In this document: piece after piece, positions 59,400-64,000 of the stretch
Position numbering within the stretch: the stretch's first letter is position 1
Layout: each line of letters begins with the position of its first letter
Source of the DNA: Pogona vitticeps
Taxonomy: Eukaryota; Chordata; Lepidosauria; Squamata; Agamidae
NCBI RefSeq assembly: GCF_051106095.1
Contig: NC_135793.1
Location: forward strand, 3,639,501 to 3,703,500
Direction: 5' to 3'
DNA length: 64,000 nucleotides
Position numbers and translations under genes: made by a program
The notes under the pieces: generated by a model
Databases searched by the model: none
Told to the model about the DNA's origin: nothing
What the model saw: the letters and a program-made list of their open reading frames with translations, nothing else

Positions 59400-59590
59400 T
59401 ATTTTAATCTTTTAATTGTATTTTAAATCATATATTGTTTAATTTATCTTTTAACATTTAACATTGTGTTCTTAAATTGTGTGAATTTTAATGTGGTGAG
59501 CCGCTTTGGGTCCCTTGTTGGGAGAAATGCGGCATAATTAACAACAACAACAACAACAACAACAACAATAATAATAATTCCAAACCTCGT
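59400..59590 (+). repeat. LINE 3' tail with (ACA)n(ATA)n run
   Basis: 'ggtgagccgctttgggtccc' followed by 'agaaatgcggcata' and an ACAACA/ATAATA microsatellite (59,541-59,578) is the usual tail of a CR1/L2-group element in reptiles. No coding part. Confidence 0.6.
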
Positions 59591-59981
59591 ATTCCTAGCA
59601 GCTAGCCTTGTGGTCAAACTTCTTTGTCCTGCCTCGACTGAGTAGCTCAGCATACTTTTCTAGCAACAGTGTCTATGTATGTGTTTAAATTGATACAAAC
59701 CCAAATGAGATTATGATGATAATGCCACATTCGTTTTTTAAAAATCACATAAAATTAAAAGCTCACAACCGCAGGGGATATGTTTTTGAAGGCTGTTTTA
59801 TAAAGCTCGGTCTTCAGTAGTTTCCTAAAAGTCAGAAGCATCAGAGCCTGGTGTACCTCAGATGGAAGTTTATTCTACAGAGTAGGGGCCACCATTAAGA
59901 AGGCCCTTTTCGAGTATTGTTCAAACCTCCTCCTCTTGTCATTCAAAATAGCTTGAGATGGCTTCAATGGACAATTAAAAT

Positions 59982-60335
59982 TAGAGATGGGCATGAACCA
60001 GTTCGTCCCAGTTCGTAAAGGCACAGGGGCTGCTGCTCTTCCCCCCCCCCGTCTCCTCAGCCTCAAACAGCCCCTCATCAGGCCCTGCTTGCTTGCTTTT
60101 CCCACCTCCTCGGCTAACCTCCTGACCAGGAGCAAGAGCACAGACTTCTCTGCCCCACCCTTATTGTTTGAGTGACAGATCAGCCAAGGGCGGGGGCGGG
60201 GCAGAGAAGCCTGAGCTCTTGCCCAGACCGGGAGATCTGTTGGGAGACCACGGAGGCTGAACCTGGTGAGTGGCTGATGGAGCCGGAGGCTGGTGCCTTT
60301 ATGAAATGGGATGAGCCAGTTCATGTCTATCTCTA
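59982..60335. mobile_element. hAT element with TAGAGATGGGCA termini
   Basis: Left end TAGAGATGGGCATGAAC and right end gttcatgtctatctcta are inverted. Flanking 8-mers attaaaat (59,974-59,981) and attacgat (60,336-60,343) match at 6 of 8, in line with a worn hAT duplication. GC-rich, non-coding interior. Further left-end copies start at 60,368 and 60,987. Confidence 0.7.
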
Positions 60336-60596
60336 ATTACGATCCATTAGCAGGTTTGCCTTGTCATTAGAGATGGGCACAAACCTCAGTTCAGAGGTTA
60401 GTGCCAGTTTAAACACCGGAGTCCAAGAGGTTATTTTAGCCATTTCAGCTTGTAGACTGAGTCAATGGGCAAACACACGGCTTGTTAGGGATATGTGGGA
60501 ATTCTAAACAATTCTGAACAATTTTTTGAGGCCTTGTTTGCAAAGACAGCGTTTCGCTCCATATCAAATAAGGTGTGTACAGGAAATGAGATATGG

Positions 60597-60934
60597 CAGT
60601 GGTGGCAAACCTTTTTGGGCTTGCGTGCCCAAACTGGGGGGAGGGAAAAACAGTGGGCGGTGTGCCGCTGGGGCAACAGCAGCATTGGTGGACCCAGAGG
60701 ATCTGAAACCAGAAGTGGTGGCGGAAGGGGGAATCCTGGCACGGTGGTGCCAGCACCAGTTGCTCCGGATCCGCCTGCTGAAGCGCCACCACTGGCTACA
60801 GCAGCCTCCTGAGGTTTGGCTGCGCAGGGGCTGGGGCAGGGGGAGTAGCGATCTGGCGACCTATGGCTCGCGTGCCAGTGGAAAGGGCTCCGCGTGCCAG
60901 CTGTGGCACGCGTGCCATAGGTTCGCCATCGCTG
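60597..60934. mobile_element. hAT element with exact 8-base target duplication
   Basis: Left end CAGTGGTGGCAAACCTTTTT, right end AGGTTCGCCATCGCTG, with the exact direct repeat agatatgg at 60,589-60,596 and 60,935-60,942. 338 bases, GC-rich and non-coding, many CpGs still present. A different hAT family from the hairpins at 6340 and 11,589. Confidence 0.9.
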
Positions 60935-61373
60935 AGATATGGTGTGAATCCCTGGAATGTATACTCTTCCCAAGCACAGCTGGCACTAGAGATGGGCAGA
61001 AACTGCTGGTTTGGTGGGGAAGGGAACCCGGAGTCACAGATGCAGAACATCTGTGTGTCTGAAGAACGAACCGTCACAAATGGCTATGATCTACAGATGG
61101 TGCTGATTCATTTTATTGGCACCAGGTTTTACGGAGCTCAGCTCACTTCTACAGATGCAAACTCTGAAGGCCGGTGCCAAATAAAGCATTTTCAGTCTTT
61201 CGGGTGCAAGAAAACTGGGTTTCATTCTGGATGGGAAGCTATATTAAAATATTTCACACTGTTCTTCAGGTGCATATACTTTTTAGGATTTACTGCAAGC
61301 AAAAAGTCATTCAGCTCCAAAGTTAAACATTCATATTTGCAATAAGATTTATTTACACGTTCCACCTGATTTT

Positions 61374-61753
61374 AGCAATACACAAAAGCATTATTCTATC
61401 ACATAAAATTCCTAATACTACAAAGAGAAACAGTTACAAACACACAAAGTCAAACCAAAAAGAAAAACAGGATAAACTCCGGATTTAGATCCTACTGTCA
61501 AGATTGCTTCACATTAATAATGCAACTGAGCTTTTAAATAATGAACATTTCTGCTCAACCCCTTCGCAGCTGAGTTTAGCAATAGACAGAAGCATTATAT
61601 TCTCCACACACAGGACTAACAGCACAAAGTCAAACAGCAACGCCAAAAAACCATCAAGATAAAGAAATAAAGCACAGGTTTAAATGCTGCCGCCGTAATT
61701 GCTTTAATCATGTAACTAAGGCTTTTAATAACAACTGTTTCTGCTCTACCACT
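61374..61753. repeat. two diverged tandem copies of about 180 bases
   Basis: 61,374-61,561 and 61,578-61,753 share the order 'agcaatacacaaaagcatta', cacaaagtcaaac, a 'ggattt/ggttta' block, 'attgcttcacattaataatg' versus 'attgctttaatcatgtaac', and ttctgctc at the end. Old divergence. Family not recognised; it may be part of a larger interspersed element. Confidence 0.55.
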
Positions 61754-61759
61754 TAAATC

Positions 61760-63643
61760 TATTATTTAAAAAGGTTACAATCCTGAGCTCTAGTTGTATC
61801 ACTATACCCATAATGGACTGAGTAGGATCACCAGGCAGAGGCTTCACTAGCTTACTTTAAGTCACAGAGTCTGTCCTATTCTCTAATTTTCTTTTCCTGG
61901 GTGTTTAAAAAGCAGTAGTGCAGTGTTCACTCACCATCAGTGGTAAGTGTCTTCCAAATTAAGTAACAATTCACCACCGCCCCGAGAGACCACCCAACGC
62001 TATCTTTACCTGAACTATATCATATAAAAGAACCACTATAGATTACACATTCCCCCATCTTTATTTCTCAAGGATTCTCACCAACCGAACACATTCACAA
62101 CAGGGTTTTCGACAAGATGCCAGTTCACTGTGCCCTCCTCACAGAATACATATGCCAGCCCCAAACATCCAGCTGCAGAATCAGTGGGGACGGGAAAGGG
62201 TCCCATACATGAATGCCTGTTAAGGATAAGCCCTCCACAGATATGCTGGTACGTGTGATATACCCCAAACAACACTGCCTTTAAGGCAGCACAGCTAACA
62301 AAACACATTGATGTCGGGAGATGGGGTCAGGTAATCTCACCCTACAACTAAGTCGCATGTCCTTTCAAGGCACGATGGGGAAACTGGCCATTGCGCCTCC
62401 CAGTGTGATAATAAACCTCACAGAATGGGCTGTGAATCTCGCTGCTTTTCCATGCCTCTGAAGTTTCCTTTTGCTCCGCTGGAAGGTGAGTCGTGGAGAG
62501 GTAACACGAGTCAGATCTGTCAACGGCTGCTCCAGAAGAATTGTTCAGCTAAGTTGGATACTGCTGTTTTAAACATACCGTAAATCTTCTGGCTCTAATT
62601 TTTGTTTGAAGGGGGAAGGGCACGTGAAAATTCAAAAAGCAACAGAGGAGTCCCATAACTGAAAATGGGTTTGGACAGTGCACCAGTGGAACAGAGGGAA
62701 AGGGGAGTGCAGAGGGTGCTGGGCACTTCCTTCTTCCACACTGTTTTCAAAACAGGATAAAAGCATTGTTATAGGTGTGATGAAGGGACAGAAAAGGAAG
62801 GGACAGGTAGCTGGTGGAGGTTCCTTCACCAACATCACATCCTAAGCTGCTCAAGAGTGTTCTGCTCTTTCATGGTGAAAGGGAAATTATAAGAAAGAAA
62901 GATAAAACACCAGCCAGCTAGAGAAGGATTCGCCTTGCAGAGGTTCGGAAGACAGAACACTTCCTCCTAGCCTGGCTTTCTCCTCTTCTACATTAAAAAA
63001 AACCACTGACATTCATTTAAATCTGATTTTTTCTTTTAAATCAACTGTTTCCAAGCGACAGCAATTTGAAACCACAACAAACTCAGCCTAGAAATGCAAC
63101 ACACCACCAGAGGGTTGCTAATTTTTGATCAGCCCCCAGATATACACCTACCCGTTCGCACCCCCTACCCCTACAAATTACTTCTGTTCAGAAATATCAT
63201 CTTCAAGCGCTTGAACACGCTCCAGAATGAAAGAACCACATGCACATGTCCATCTGTGTGTCACATTTTAATTTCCCACGGAAGCAAAAAATATTTGTGA
63301 CGGACGGGAGTTGTATTATCATATCACAAAGGGACTGAGTGACCCACTTGGTCAAAGACAGAATGCTAACACAAGGAAGACATTTTCTCCCATCCAAACG
63401 CCAACATAAATCACCAATATAAATAAACTGGAAGAGTGTCTCCTTTTGAAAGATGTCAAATAGAACCTGGAAGGCACAGGGGGTTCTGCAGTTATAGGAT
63501 TAGTTTTGGCATAAAACCAGCAGCTTCTGACCGGCTGAAGCGCTTCAGAAGATGCAGCAAGAGAAAGGCAGTATTCCGTATCTAGCATGTGGTCCTCCCA
63601 AAAGCCATGTATCTGGTAGAAAACATCTACCTGCTGTTGCCCA
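61760..63643 (-). other. probable NXT2 3' UTR and spacer
   Basis: Downstream (lower coordinates) of the NXT2 stop. Minus-strand polyadenylation signal candidates are ATTAAA at 63,269-63,274 and AATAAA at 62,060-62,065; I cannot choose between them. No other gene seen. Confidence 0.4.
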
Positions 63644-63822
63644 CTAAGTAGGCCACTCCTGAAAGCGGAAGCAGTCACTCATGATTTTCCACACCGTGTT
63701 ATTGTTTGTGGTCTGTGCCGTTAGCAAGAAGTTTTGATTGAAGAATTGTTGCTTATTCCCATCAAATTTGACCGTGCCGCACGTCACCACCAGGACAGTG
63801 GTTTGGTTTTGGGTCGCTTGCT
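63644..63822 (-). CDS. NXT2: NXT2, last coding exon (gene continues beyond the right edge)
   Basis: NTF2-like export factor: the small subunit that pairs with NXF proteins to move mRNA through nuclear pores. On the minus strand the exon follows an acceptor tctcttgcag and reads [20 protein letters not shown], then [33 protein letters not shown] and PT, with stop at 63,644-63,646. Human NXT2 ends DCFRFQDWSSS. This is the C-terminal third of the NTF2 fold (strands and the conserved W near the end). NXT1 is similar, but NXT2 fits because it is the neighbour of KCNE5 in human. Convergent with KCNE5. Confidence 0.94.
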
Positions 63823-63857
63823 CTGCAAGAGACAGAATAAATGATACTGAAAGCTAT

Positions 63858-64000
63858 GGAATAGCTTGGGTCCAGACTATTTGAAGGATCGTCTCATCCC
63901 ATATGAGCCTTCTCGGCTTTTAAGGTCTTCTGGGGAGGCCCTTCTCAATGGCTGCTCCCATGCTTTGGAAGAAGCCAGGTTGATCCCCTTCCTCGTGACC
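63858..64000 (+). repeat. CR1/L2-group LINE fragment inside NXT2 intron
   Basis: 'aggatcgtctcatcccatat' followed by 'gagccttctcgg' and 'ggggaggcccttctcaatgg' matches the segment just before the C-terminal block in the LINE at 40,745. Cut by the window edge. Confidence 0.6.

Noticed and set aside
60485-61345. several 100-178 codon open frames on both strands
   Set aside because: They lie in the GC-rich hAT element at 60,597-60,934 and its flanks; composition explains them.

Overview
The window is animal nuclear DNA, almost certainly from a squamate reptile. Three protein-coding genes can be read: ACSL4 (+ strand, complete coding sequence in 14 exons), KCNE5 (+ strand, single coding exon, complete) and the last coding exon of NXT2 (- strand, cut by the right edge). 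The order NXT2-KCNE5-ACSL4 is that of human Xq23, so this is a conserved vertebrate block. The squamate assignment rests on the repeats: Bov-B and other RTE-clade LINEs, a CR1 LINE, tRNA-headed SINEs of Sauria type with an (ACCTTT)-like tail, many short hAT, Tc1/mariner-like and other DNA elements, and Penelope-like elements. 

Layout. 1-22,500: no exon recognised; old SINEs, LINE 3' ends, hAT hairpins and at least five hammerhead-ribozyme-like motifs. In human the gene beyond ACSL4 is TMEM164, but I found no TMEM164 exon. 22,540-23,390: GC-rich promoter region with a likely non-coding first exon of ACSL4 ending at a GTGAGC donor. 22,995-39,242: long first intron. 39,243-51,077: leader tail and the 14 coding exons of ACSL4; the joined reading frame is 711 codons, the length of the human long isoform, and every junction keeps frame. 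51,078 to about 53,100 or beyond: ACSL4 3' UTR. 54,500-56,000: a hammerhead-like motif and a 1.2 kb Bov-B LINE. 57,400-58,390: KCNE5 with a GC-rich 5' region and an AATAAA signal. 59,400-61,760: a cluster of repeats, including two hAT elements with target duplications. 63,644-63,822: terminal NXT2 exon, convergent with KCNE5. 

The three genes do not form a pathway. ACSL4 makes arachidonoyl-CoA and related acyl-CoAs at ER and peroxisomal membranes, KCNE5 is a one-pass modulator of voltage-gated potassium channels, and NXT2 is the small partner of the NXF mRNA exporters. They share position, not function. 

The most unusual signals are: (1) seven hammerhead-like motifs scattered in Penelope-type repeats, two with an intact core and nearly all with a tiny palindromic stem III; (2) a 100-base templated insertion at 14,100-14,199, copied from unique DNA 3.9 kb away into the middle of a SINE, with short homology at both joints; (3) a 57-base CT microsatellite serving as the polypyrimidine tract of ACSL4 coding exon 6; (4) a near-perfect hAT hairpin with an exact 8-base target duplication.
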